Below are positions 1-11,152 of a stretch of 64,000 bases of DNA, piece after piece; within the stretch, counting starts at the first letter, position 1, and each line of letters opens with the position of its first letter. The notes under the pieces were generated by a model, which had not been told where the DNA came from, ran no database searches, and worked only from the letters and a program-made list of their open reading frames with translations. Source of the stretch: Cunninghamella blakesleeana (Eukaryota; Mucoromycota; Mucoromycetes; Mucorales; Cunninghamellaceae); contig JAFCIZ010000002.1 of assembly GCA_017871115.1 (NCBI GenBank), positions 2,625,501 through 2,689,500 on the forward strand. The letters run 5' to 3'. The position numbers were made by a program, and so were the translations under genes.

Positions 1-714
1 CCAGCTGGAACAAAATGTAAAGACAAGTTCCTTGTTCAAACTGTTTCACTTGTTGGCGAATTAAAAGCTATGGAATTACAAGATATTGTAAGTATTTCAT
101 CAAAATCTAATAATAAAGATAAATATAAAAAACAACATAATTATTTTATCAATCGATAATGAAGAAAACGATTTACATATATTATTTTATAACAATTTGG
201 CCAAATGAATTAATTGATGAAATATTTCCTCCCTTCCTTTTATTTAGTGGCCTCACGTGGAATCAAACGCAAAAGATTTGATTGAACAAATTAAACTCAG
301 ATGTGCCTTTGTTGATACTCAATCCTCCAACGAAGTTGTAAGTTTTAGATTAAAAAATATTATATAATTGTGTAATTGGTCTTGTTATCTATATTTATCC
401 ATTTATTTATTTCTAATTTTTATTTATTTATATATATACAATAGTATGAAACAGATCGTTCTATTAATGAATCATCAATTGAAACAACTACTGTATCCAA
501 GGAAATTGAGGAAGGTGAAGTAATAACAGATGAATTAACTCGTTTAAGATTGGAATTGGATGCATATAAAAATGAAGTAGAAGCCCTTCGTTGCCGTGCT
601 CCTGATGCTCCTACTAAAAAACTTGATATTGATACGAAAGTGAATATCCCTGTGGCCATTGTTGTTGCCATTGTATCCTTCTTATTATCTTATCTCTTAT
701 TTGGTCGTTCTTAA
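1..714 (+). CDS. SCS2: VAP/Scs2-type ER membrane protein (MSP domain, 5' partial)
   Basis: Three exons are visible: 1-87, 248-337 and 445-714; the 5' end lies outside the window. The first residues (PAGTKCKDKFLVQ) match the end of the major sperm protein domain that binds FFAT motifs in lipid-transfer and tethering partners. A Glu/Thr-rich linker and a short helical stretch with regularly spaced hydrophobics follow. The C-terminus is a single hydrophobic segment (IPVAIVVAIVSFLLSYLLF) and a short GRS tail, the layout of a tail-anchored ER protein. Family role: anchoring of lipid-transfer proteins and regulators at the ER surface. It converges on the dehydrogenase gene that follows, with about 350 bp between the stop codons. 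Exon phases join without a break. The assignment rests on the MSP end plus the tail anchor. Confidence 0.85.
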
Positions 715-1070
715 ATAGTTTTTTTTTTTTTTAAAAAAATAATAATAATAGTAGTAATAACTATAACAATAATAATTATACAACTAAGCCAGCTCCTTTC
801 TTTTCTTTACCTTCATTTTTTTATTCTTAATATATATGTATATGTATATATTTATATCATATAAATATAATCATAATTTTTTAATATTATTATTATCTGT
901 TTTATAAATCAAAAAAACCAAAACACTATTATACTACAAATCATCCCCTTTATTTTTTTTTATTTTTTTAAAAAATAATATTTCACTATTAAAAAATAAA
1001 ATACGTAAAATAAAATAAAAATAAAAAAAAGAATCATTGATAATATAATAATAATGAAACCTTTATTTAT

Positions 1071-2557
1071 TTAATCTTGTTTTTGAATTTCTCTTTTCAC
1101 TTTCATAGCCTTATAATCACCAGTAAATCTTAAAAATACCTTCATGATTTCTGTAAATACATTCCAATCTAATATTTTAGTTGTAGCAATTTTCATGATA
1201 ACAGTAATAATACCTTGGTCAGATACAATAACTTTACCAGCGTTGCGGCAAATGGTTTCAGCGATAACAGATGGAGGTGATGAGATTTTTTGAGCTGAAA
1301 TGAGTGCTGACATCTTTCCTGCATTGCTGTAGAAGTTAGAATTGATAGGTGAAGGATGCTAAAAACGATAATATTAATAATAATAATATAAGCATAAAAT
1401 TATAAAAGTGTATAAGTATAAATATGAGTATAAAACTTACCACAACAAGAATATCAATTTTATCTTCGGCATATTCAGCAGCTAAAGATGCTGCAAATGT
1501 AGTCAAAAAGATCTTAGTAGAAGCTATTTTTTTTTTTTTTTTTGTTATATAATAAAGTAAATAGATAAAAAAAAGGATAAATAGATTAACATATTTTCAT
1601 TTGTAAACATATATATATATATACAACTGTGTGTGCATATACACGTTTATAAGTATATATATATATTATTTACCATATAAAGCGCTCATAGGATTAGGAA
1701 TAAAACCAGCACTTGATGAAGTAAAAGTCACCAATCCTCTTAATTTACGATCCAATAAACGATTTAAAAAGTGATGAGTCAATACAAGACAAGCAGTAAC
1801 GTTTGTATGATAATTGGCCATATTACGCTCAAACTTGATGTCCGCAAAGGCACCAGTAGAAATAAATCCAGCATTATTACAAAGGATTTGAATATCAATA
1901 TCATCGGTTTGTTCACGAATTTTGGTTAAATAATCGCCTTGACTATTTGATAAATCACACCCAATGAAACGGAATGTTCTTTCAGGGAATTCTTGAACAA
2001 TGGCTTCTTTAAATGAGGTCATTAATCCATCATCCAATGCTACAACCACAACATTTAATCCTTGGCTGGCTAATTTACGTACAATAGCTGCTCCAATACC
2101 ACTTGTTCCACCGGTTACGAGGGCCCTTATAAAATGATATGATAAAATATATAGAGAGAATTAGTCAATAAATATGTCAAATAATCGCTCCCTTTTTTAT
2201 AATATTTTCACACACATATTTATATTTAAAACACGCCTATTTTTTCTATATAACAATCAAGCTATATACGAATGGGACATTCTATTTTATTACCATTGAG
2301 CATTGTATTTTTGTTTCAAATTTTGTTCTTTACAGAAATAAGCACCATACCACACCAACAAAAGGTAAGGGACAATAGCAAGAACGCCAACCCAAAAAAA
2401 TACTTAAAAAAAAAAGTTTAATAAATGTATTAGAAAGAGATATAATTATAAACATTTCAAACCACTTAATATTTAATATATACTTATATTTATATTTGCT
2501 TTTATATTTTAGTAATTGTCATTTATGTAGTAACTTACAAGAAGTAATAATAAACAT
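1071..2557 (-). CDS. ER-type short-chain dehydrogenase/reductase (17beta-HSD / 3-ketoacyl-CoA reductase-like)
   Basis: Five exons, in transcript order 2539-2557, 2294-2402, 1674-2125, 1441-1523 and 1071-1358, give 316 aa. The N-terminus is a hydrophobic membrane segment (WVGVLAIVPYLLLVWYGAY). Then come the Rossmann motif TGGTSGIG, the NNAG motif, a catalytic-region SSS and the active-site YASTK; the YxxxK is completed only by splicing across the 1674/1523 junction. A membrane anchor followed by a classical SDR core is the build of 17beta-hydroxysteroid dehydrogenases and of the 3-ketoacyl-CoA reductase of very-long-chain fatty-acid elongation. The sequence does not say which substrate it uses. 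The first coding exon is only 19 nt; it supplies an ATG in frame with a GTAAGT donor, which decided the start. NADP(H) use is expected for the family but not shown. Confidence 0.85.
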
Positions 2558-3512
2558 GATGGGTTTATTAAACAAAAAAAAGGAAAGGAAAAAAAAATAG
2601 AGGCGGAAATATGAAAATTTTAAAAAATTAACATTTTTGAAACCCCGCTCACTTTACGCATACTTTTTTTTTTGGCGCCATACCTATTTTTTTGATCCAT
2701 GTTTGTATGCATGTTAAAAGTACCATACTTTTTAGGGAAGTATAAATCAAAAATCAATATATTACTAAAAAAAGAAAAACGGATAAAATTGTATAGATGC
2801 TTTATTATTAAAAAATACTCAAAGTAAATAAAAATAACCTACTTAAGGTTGTATACATTTTACAATACGCATAAAATCTTTTTATAGGCTACTTTCATTT
2901 TTAATTATCTCATTTTTAAAATGTTTGAAAAAAATAATAATTTATAAACAATAATGAATAATAAATTGGTAGTATTAAAAAATACATGGGACAATAAAAA
3001 AATTAATGGATTATCAAGGATAAAAAGAGCCATTATGAATCAAATGATATTACTGCCTTAAAAACCAGGGCTAAAAACTGCATGTGACGAAGATTCTTCG
3101 GAAAAAATGGTTTACCATATTCCATAAAATAAGCTATAGTTACACACATACAGTTTGAAATATAAAATAATTCAATAAAAAGATAATATCATAGTAGAAA
3201 TATTATTCATTGAATAAGTAACTTAATTTATATTATAAGTTATTTAAATATTTAAAACGATACATTTGTATATTTTAAATAAAAAATTCTTAAAAACATA
3301 ATTTAATAAACAATGACCGAAACAGATCATAAAAGCACGGAGTTTTAATTGTTACTATAAAAATCACAATTTTTTTTTCTCACTCTTTTTATACTTTCCT
3401 CTTTTTTATTTTATATTTAAGTAAATTTAAATAGTATAAAAATATATAAGTATATATTAACCAATATATATATATATATATATATAAACAACAACAATAG
3501 TATTAAAGAAAA
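2558..3512. other. Intergenic region upstream of P450 copy 1
   Basis: No open frame of note. It serves both the dehydrogenase (leftward) and P450 copy 1 (rightward). It holds a patch of less AT-rich sequence at about 3011-3150 that recurs upstream of P450 copy 3, described separately, and an AT dinucleotide run just before the P450 start. Confidence 0.6.
3011..3150 (+). promoter_or_regulatory. Conserved upstream block of P450 copy 1
   Basis: Short blocks occur here in the same order as at 10011-10155 before copy 3: TCAAGGATAAAA, CATTATGAATCA, CCAGGG (3065-3070), TCTTCGG (3095-3101) and GTTACAC (3139-3145). The intervening sequence is diverged. Position is about 370-500 bp before the ATG. Conservation of islands in a diverged promoter suggests protein binding sites, but common descent of the duplicates explains part of it. 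Confidence 0.4.
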
Positions 3513-5024
3513 ATGACTCAATTAGTTTCAACAGTTAACCAATATTTGGATCTTACTAAATCGTTTATTGGAAACGATCTCTTCTTATGGTATGACAAGT
3601 TTGTTTCAAGGTGCGCTAATACCACCGGGAAACGTATCACTATTGGTGTAGCTGTCTTTCTTTTAGTTACTGGTCATACAATCCGCCGCGCTATTACACC
3701 ACCAAAACACCTTAGACATCTACCTTATGTATCATTTTTCCAATATATCAAAAACTCTATTATTAAAAAAGTAAACTTGAGGGAAATGCACGCTCTGACT
3801 TCAAAAAATTATGTAGAAAAGTACAATGGTTACTTGCAACTAGATTCTGAAGGTTGGACCTATCATACTAGTGACCCAGTAGCTATCAAACAAATTCTTT
3901 TAAAAGGAGGTAAACTACTATGCTATTTTTATTAATTTAATTTTTTCTCTGAAGTATAAATATAAATTTAATTTTTTTTCATTTTCTTTTTAGATATATT
4001 TCCAAAATCAAGTCTTGAAACTCAAAAAGATACCTTTTTAGAGCAATTCGCAGGATCTCATAATATCCTTTTTTCAAATGGCCAAGAATGGTTGAAACAT
4101 CGCAAAGTAAGCCATTTATTTATATATATGCATATTACATATTTATTATTATACCATCCTTCACGATAACAGATATATTTATATTAATTTATGTATTTTT
4201 TTTTATTTATGAAGTTGGTCAATCCTGCTTTTCATAGAAGTTTTCCTGTTAAGCTTTTTGGAGAATCTGTTCAAGATTTGTTTGATATATGGGAAAAAAG
4301 CTATCCTCAAAATGAATTTACTCTAGACGTTACAGAGTATTTTGATCGATTAACCCTTCAAATTATTGGTAAATATCATTATTATTTTTATATATTAGCG
4401 TTTCTTATTTTATTTTTCTGTTAACCATATTAATTATTATCACTATGTGTTTTATTCTCTATTTTTAAATGTAGGTAAAGCTGGATTTGGATTTGATTTT
4501 AATTCCATTAAAGATGAAAATAGCGAATGGCGGTTAGTATATAGAAACGTGCTTGGATACCTTCGTAATATCTTCTTCCTATTGTTTCCAAAACTAGAGC
4601 AAAATTATTTATGGTTATTCCCTAAACGCCAAAGAGAATTCGAAGAACTATATAAATGGAGAAGTTTATTATTTCAAGTTATTGAAAGTAAACGTAAAGA
4701 ATTGAAGGAAAACAAGAATCAAGGCTTGGATGAATCAGAAAAGGATTTACTTACTCTTATGCTAGAAAGTGAACTTCGAGGTGAAGGCGTTTTGACAAAC
4801 GACGAAATTGTTGGTGATATTGCTATCTTCTTTGCCGGTACGTATATATTTATATATTTATATATTAGATTAATAATAGTAATGCAAGATATAAAGAAAA
4901 GATATTTTATTAATTCGCTTCTTTTATCATTTTTTTAACATACAGCTGGGTACGATCATTTCATTATTCTTTTTAAACTAAAACTTTCGTGTTTGACTAA
5001 ATAAGTTTCATATCAATTAATTTG

Positions 5025-5067
<43 letters not shown>

Positions 5068-5991
5068 TAAAAATTTAGTCACGATACTACTGCCATTGCT
5101 TCAACAGCTGCCCTTTATTATTTAGCCAAGAATCCAGATATCCAAGAAAAAGCAAGACAGGAAGTAATTAATGTATTATATCCAAATGGTGAAATAAAAG
5201 AAGATATATCCATAACTATTGAAGATACAAAAAAATTTGTTTACCTCAACCAAATTATCAAGGAAGTTTTACGTATTCATCCGCCAGTAATCTTATTACC
5301 AAGTCCTCGTAAAGTTACTCAAGATGTTGATTTAAATGGTGTCTTTTTACCAAAAGGAAGTTTGGTAACTCCCAACATTTATGATACTCACCATTCTAGT
5401 AATGTTTGGCATGATCCTGAAACTTTTGATCCTGATAGATGGTCACCTGATGGTGAAGCGGAACAATTAGCTGGTAAAGGCATGGCATGGTAAGATTTAA
5501 TCATTTCTAATTTTTTCAAAAAAAACACATTAGCTCTTTTATTTTAATACCATTCATTATTCTAATCATTATGAATATATTGCTTGATTTTTTTTTCTAG
5601 GATTCCTTTTTCTAATGGCAATCGTCAATGTATTGGTAAATAAATATAAAAAAATAGTTTAAGTACGACAATTTTATTAATTACTTACTATTAACTATTA
5701 TAAATAGGAATGAATTTTAGTTTATTAGAACAACGAGTGTTCCTTGCCAAATTTTGTAAGTATTAATAATAATGTTACGATATTTATTATTATTATTTTT
5801 GAATACAAATTGATAAATAATTGGACTTATATTTTATTGTTATTATTTATTATTTAAACATCATATATTTAGTACTTAAATATGAATGGTCATTGCCAAA
5901 GGATTCTATGCATCAAGAACATTTGGTTGCTATATTTTCTTTACTTGCCTCACCTACTGATTTGAACATTCAATTCAGAAAAAGATATTAA
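3513..5991 (+). CDS. Cytochrome P450, CYP509-like, tandem copy 1
   Basis: Nine exons: 3513-3909, 3994-4106, 4215-4368, 4475-4837, 4946-4949, 5079-5489, 5601-5635, 5708-5755 and 5873-5991, coding 547 aa. An N-terminal membrane segment near residues 35-55 is followed by the proline-rich hinge PPKHLRHLPY. The oxygen-binding I-helix motif AGHDTTA, the ExxR motif (EVLR), the PDRW motif and the heme loop FSNGNRQCIG with Cys491 are all present, so a working ER monooxygenase is expected. The AG of the I-helix motif comes from a 4-nt exon (4946-4949); without it the frame breaks. Closest relative in the window is copy 3. The CYP509 name is a recollection of Mucoromycota P450s with the same hinge and is tentative; the substrate is unknown. 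Confidence 0.9.
4946..4949 (+). other. 4-nt micro-exon of P450 copy 1
   Basis: The bases CTGG lie between an acceptor (TACAG) and a donor (GTACGA). The upstream exon ends in phase 1 and the downstream exon starts with the third base of a codon. Only a 4-nt insert gives Ala-Gly-His-Asp-Thr-Thr, the invariant I-helix motif. The same arrangement occurs in copies 2 and 3. Confidence 0.8.
5034..5068. repeat. (TAT)n microsatellite in an intron
   Basis: A run of TAT/TTA trinucleotides inside the intron that follows the 4-nt exon of P450 copy 1. No function is visible. Confidence 0.7.
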
Positions 5992-7043
5992 AAATCTTCA
6001 AAAAATAACTTTATATTTACTTATTAAATAATTGTCTATATATATGTATATGTACAATAAATATATCTTTTATCTTTAGTATACTCTTTTTTTTTACTAC
6101 TAATCATATTCTAATAAATAAATTAACAGGAATATTTTCTTTATTGATTATAATAATTTTTAAAAATGTTGATTCAAATCTTCAATCTATACCAGCATTT
6201 GTCTGTATGAACCAATATAAACATCGAGGTTGAACTCCATGATTTAAAGTTAAAATCAATCTGAGATAACTTTATACAATCAAACTTTATTTCTCTTTTA
6301 CACGACTGTATTGGAATAGAAAGGAGGTTATGCGCATTTTTTTCTTTTTTAAAAAACTTTATTATGCTATATTCTATATTTTATACTATTTTATTGGTAT
6401 ATATTTAAAAAAATAAGAAATAAAAATAAGTAGGTTAAAATGTTAAATTATAATATAATCGATATTCAGTATATAGTATAATAGGTTAAGGGAAGAAAAA
6501 GATGTCTTCGTCTCCGCTTAAACAAAACTAAGCAATAGTTTAGCCTAATCGACAAGGATTTCTCCATTACTCTCTTGTGAAACCTAGTAGACACAAACTA
6601 CATACTCTAATATATTTATTAATGTGTTATTTTTATCATTAATATTATTATTATGACTATTACAATTATTATTATTTCGCATACTATTATTATTTTTATA
6701 CATTTATAAAAATTATATTTTATTTATTAATAAAGATATAAATCATAGAGATATATGTATTTTTTTTTTTTTTTTTGAAGAAAAACACATAAACCAAAGT
6801 TAAAAAAGTAAATAAATAAAAGGTAGAAAGAGGTTAAATAAATAGGTAATGGTACTACAATAAATAAATCGAGTGAAACTCTATATCCAAAGAGTCAGTC
6901 TACTCTGTGTTACATTATAAATTTTGCATTTTCTTTTTCATCACCTTTTTTTTTTTTTTTTTTTTTTTCCCTCTTCTTATTTAATTGCTACTATTATCAT
7001 TATTTTTAAAAAAATAAATAAAAATAAAAATAACAAACTTAAT
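5992..7043. other. Intergenic region between P450 copies 1 and 2
   Basis: No gene seen. It includes a less AT-rich stretch near 6490-6600 with CAAGGAT (6553-6559) and CTCCATTA, motifs shared with the upstream regions of copies 3 and (CAAGGAT only) 1 and 5. A long T-rich/CT-rich tract (about 6926-6990) precedes the start of copy 2. Confidence 0.5.
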
Positions 7044-9652
7044 ATGTCATTAATTGTCAATAACTTTCACCAACTTGTTCAAAACATTGATTGGTTGAAT
7101 ACAAACTATATTTTAGCATGGTATGAACAGCATATTGGTAATATTGTATCAAATCCTAATAATAAAGGTAAGCGTATAACAATTGGCGTTGCTGTTGGTT
7201 TAGCTGTCCTTTATTCCTATGTTGATCTCGTTTTCAGACCGCCCAAGCATTTGAGACATTTGCCCTATATTAATAAATTCACCAGTGTTCGTCGTTTTAT
7301 TTTTGACAAATGGCCAACTTATAAAATTTCAAAAGAATTGGTTGCTCCTATTTTAAAAAACCCTGATAATACCATGTATCTTCGTAATGATAAGTTTGGT
7401 TGGGTATTGCACGTTGTAGGTAGTAATGCTGTTAAACAAGTCTTTATGAAATCTGGTATGTTGTCAATTATAGAATTTATTGTTTATAAAATACAAATAT
7501 ATATAATTTGTAGCTACAAAATCTTTAATCTTATTTATATTTTTTAAAAACAGATGTATTTCCAAAACTTGATCAAAGTGCTATAAATACTACTATTATA
7601 TATAAGTTGCTTGGTGTTTCAAACATTCTTTTTTCTGATGGACAAGAGTGGAAGAAGCATCGCAAGGTATATACATTCCATAACAATATATATATGTATA
7701 TAATATTACAACACTAATACCTTTATTTTGTTTTATTTATTGAGCTAGATTGTTAACCCCGCTTTCCATAAATCATTACCTGTGAAGTTATTTGGTGAAA
7801 AATCACGAGAATGGATAGCCATGTTAAATGAAACTCAACCTGATACTTTTACTTTAGATTTTAATAACGAGATGGAAAGATTTACATTGGATGTATGACA
7901 TTATTTTGAATTTTTTTAAGTGATAACAGAATTGTTGCCGTTATTTTCGCTGTTTTGTTGATTAATAGTATATTCTTTCTTTTACATACTTGTTTATTTT
8001 TTAGATCATTGGTGAAGCTGGATTCGGGTTTAAATTTAATTCAGTCAAAGATAAAAATTCACCATGGAGAACAGTTTATGACTCCATTATACAAGCCCAC
8101 CGTGACCCACTTCATCATATGTTTCCATCTATCGAAAAATATTTTTTATGGATGCTTCCTAAACGTAAACGTATTCATGACAAAACACTTGAATTTTTGG
8201 AAATGCTTCAAACAGTTATTGATAATAAACGCCAAGTTTTAAAGAATAAAAATATTGATGATATTGAAGATAACGAAAAGGATTTATTGACTTTGATGCT
8301 TGAAGGTGAATTACGTGGTGAAGGTGTATTAACTGATAGAGAGTTATTAAACGATCTAGGTGTATTTTTTATTGGTAAAGTTGAAATTATGTGTTTATGG
8401 AATCTAAGAAAAAATCACTAATAATTATAATGATTAACTGATTACTTTTTCTTTCTTTCTTTCTTTCTTATAGCTGGGTAAGATATAACATATGTAATTA
8501 ATAATAATATATATAATCTAATACATTTCTTTATCTTTATCATTTTTCTTAAAAAAAACTGCATATATTCATATCATCAATTCGCGATCGATAAAAGTCA
8601 CGATACCACATCGTTTTCATTGGTTAACATATGTTACTTTTTAGCCAAAAATCCTGATATCCAAGAAAAGGCACGCCAAGAAATAATTAGAGTACTTTGT
8701 CCTAATGGTGAAGAGCCCATGGATGAAATCATACCAACTATTGATCAAACTAAAGAATTCGTTTATTTAAACCAAATCATCAAAGAGGGATTACGTGTAA
8801 AACTATCTAAAAGAGAAAGAAGAAAATTAAAATCATAATTAAGATTTGTTTTTATTAATGTTATTATTAATAATGTAGATGAATGGAACTGTAAATTTCT
8901 TACCTACACCTCGTATAACATCAAGAGATGTTGAGTTGGATGGAAAATTCGTGCCTAAAGGCACCATGGTGAATGTTAATATATATGATTTGCACCACAA
9001 CGAAAATATATGGCAAGATCCAGACACCTTTAACCCAGACCGTTTTGCTGAAGGAGGTGAAGCTGATCAATTGGCTGGCCGAGGATTATCTTGGTAAAAA
9101 GATAAAATATATATATATGTAAAAGGAAAGGGGAAGGAAGGGATAAAAAGAATAACTTGTTTTTTTTTATAAAAAGTATTTAATAACGCTTACCTATTTA
9201 TAAATATATATTTTTTATATGCAGGGCACCATTTGCAAAGTAAGTTAACTAGAGTAAAATAATGATAACAATTGTCTTATATATATTAACCTATTTTATT
9301 TTTATATTGTATTATAGTGGAAGCCGTAAGAAAAAAATAAGAACAGTCATATGGTCAAGTGTATAAAGTATTTAATTTACGTCCCTTTTTTTTCATATAT
9401 TTAGGTATGTGTATTGGTATGAATTTTAGTCTAGTTGAGCAAAAAGTATTTTTGGCTTGTTTATGTAAGTAAATGCACTTGATTATTCTGTTATAAACGT
9501 TAGACTAATTTTTTTTTTAACTAATAACAGTAAGAAAATACTATTGGTCTTTACCTGAAGATTCCGTTCATAAACACCAGTTAGAAACTTCTAACGCCAC
9601 CCTTATGATGGTGAAATCCTTAGAAATCCGTTTTGATAAGAAGAGATACTAA
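7044..9652 (+). CDS. Cytochrome P450, CYP509-like, tandem copy 2
   Basis: Eleven exons: 7044-7455, 7554-7666, 7749-7892, 8005-8374, 8474-8477, 8598-8796, 8879-9093, 9225-9239, 9318-9325, 9405-9464 and 9531-9652, coding 553 aa. The start at 7044 begins the paralogue-aligned N-terminus; an upstream in-frame ATG at 6924 would add only translated poly-T. Hinge PPKHLRHLPY, I-helix AGHDTTS, ExxR (EGLR), PDRF and heme loop FANGSRMCIG (Cys496) are intact. The heme loop is cut by two introns, leaving exons of 15 nt and 8 nt. This is the most divergent of copies 1-3. An ER monooxygenase of unknown substrate is expected. Confidence 0.88.
8474..8477 (+). other. 4-nt micro-exon of P450 copy 2
   Basis: CTGG between a TATAG acceptor and a GTAAGA donor. 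It completes Ile-Ala-Gly-His-Asp-Thr-Thr in frame. It is equivalent to 4946-4949 and 11957-11960. Confidence 0.8.
9318..9325 (+). other. 8-nt micro-exon in the heme loop of P450 copy 2
   Basis: Eight bases between an ATTATAG acceptor and a GTAAGA donor supply the Gly-Ser of FANGSRMC, entering in phase 2 and leaving in phase 1. Skipping it would shift the frame just before the heme-ligand Cys496, so correct splicing decides whether the enzyme works. Confidence 0.75.
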
Positions 9653-9858
9653 TATATATATTAATTAATAATATACAGAATAAATAGACTTTTAGTGTAT
9701 TTTAAATAAAATAAAAGTGAAGAAAAATAAAAAATTTGATTCCCTTTTTTAATCAATTCTCTGGCTGATACTACATACAAGTAAAGCTTTTAAAAAAAAT
9801 CATGGAATTTTAAATTAACCAATATCAATAGCAACAATTATTAAAAATAAAAATCTTG

Positions 9859-9893
<35 letters not shown>

Positions 9894-10471
9894 GTTGTTT
9901 ATGTGATAGTTTCTATTATGGTGTACCATATAAACAATATATATTATTTTTTATACTAAAGAATTAATATTATGAAATACGCATATGGGTAATAAATCAA
10001 TAAATAGGGATCGTCAAGGATAAAATAGTCCGTATTCCTCCATTATGAATCAGATCTTTTTACTAAACTAGGTATACCAGGGTCAAAATGCTGGTTAAGG
10101 TAATTTCTCGGAAGCACTGATTTATCGTTTTCCATGAATATTCATGGTTACACGCATACTATTTAAATATTAAAAAAAAAGCATTCTGGGTGAAATATTT
10201 TATATATAGTAAATCATTTAAAAATATCGCGATAATATATTCATATATATATATATATATATTAGGTAAAGATTAATATAAGCTTTTTAAAGAAAGTTTT
10301 TTAATAATTGAACTAATCAAATCAAAAAATCAATTTGGTGAGTTTTAAATTTTAATTTATATAAAAAAAAAGAATTTTTTTTTTCTTTTTCTTTTTACTT
10401 TATTTTAAAAGAATTTCAAATATTAAATATATATATCCCATAACAATAATAATAATACTAGCAAAAAGAAA
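9653..10471. other. Intergenic region between P450 copies 2 and 3
   Basis: No gene seen. It contains a TA dinucleotide run (about 9861-9890) and the conserved upstream block listed separately. A T-rich tract ends about 60 bp before the ATG of copy 3. Confidence 0.6.
10011..10155 (+). promoter_or_regulatory. Conserved upstream block of P450 copy 3
   Basis: It carries TCAAGGATAAAA, CTCCATTATGAATCA, CCAGGG (10077-10082), TTCTCGG (10105-10111) and GTTACAC (10147-10153), in the same order and at similar spacing as 3011-3150. The TCG-N-CAAGGAT...CTCCATTA arrangement also resembles 6550-6575 before copy 2. Confidence 0.4.
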
Positions 10472-11113
10472 ATGACTCAGCTCATTTCAACAGTCAACCA
10501 ATATTTGGATCTTACGAAATGGTTTAATAGAAACAATCTTTTCTCATTATATGACGAATTTACTTCAAGATTCACTAATACTACTGGTAAACGTATCACT
10601 ATTGGCGTAGCCGTCTTTCTTTTAGTTACTGGCCACAAAATCCGCCGCGCTATCACCCCACCAAAACACCTCAAACATCTTCCATATATACCATTTTTTA
10701 CTTTTGTCAATAACTTTATTATTAAAAAATTAAATTTGAAAGAAATGCATGCTTTGACTACTAAAGTTTATACAGAAAAATACAATGGCTATTTGCAATT
10801 AGATCCTCAAGGTTGGACTTATCATACTAGTGACCCTGTAGCTATCAAACAAATTCTTTTAAAAGGAGGTAAACTATTATACTATTTTTTTATCATTTTA
10901 ATTTTTACTCTTAAATATGCATGTTTGTGTTCGCTTCTAATAACTAATAACGTATGTATTTACATAAATTTTTTCTCTTTCCTATTTAGACATATTTCCA
11001 AAATCTAGTCTTGATTCTCAAAAAGGTACTTATGTAGAACAATTCACTGGATCCCATAATATTCTTTTTTCAAGCGGTCATGAATGGTTAAAACATCGCA
11101 AAGTATGTCAATT

Positions 11114-11152
<39 letters not shown>

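Noticed and set aside
6924..7043. N-terminal extension of P450 copy 2 from an upstream ATG
   Set aside because: It translates a poly-T leader into a run of phenylalanines; the start at 7044 aligns with the other copies.
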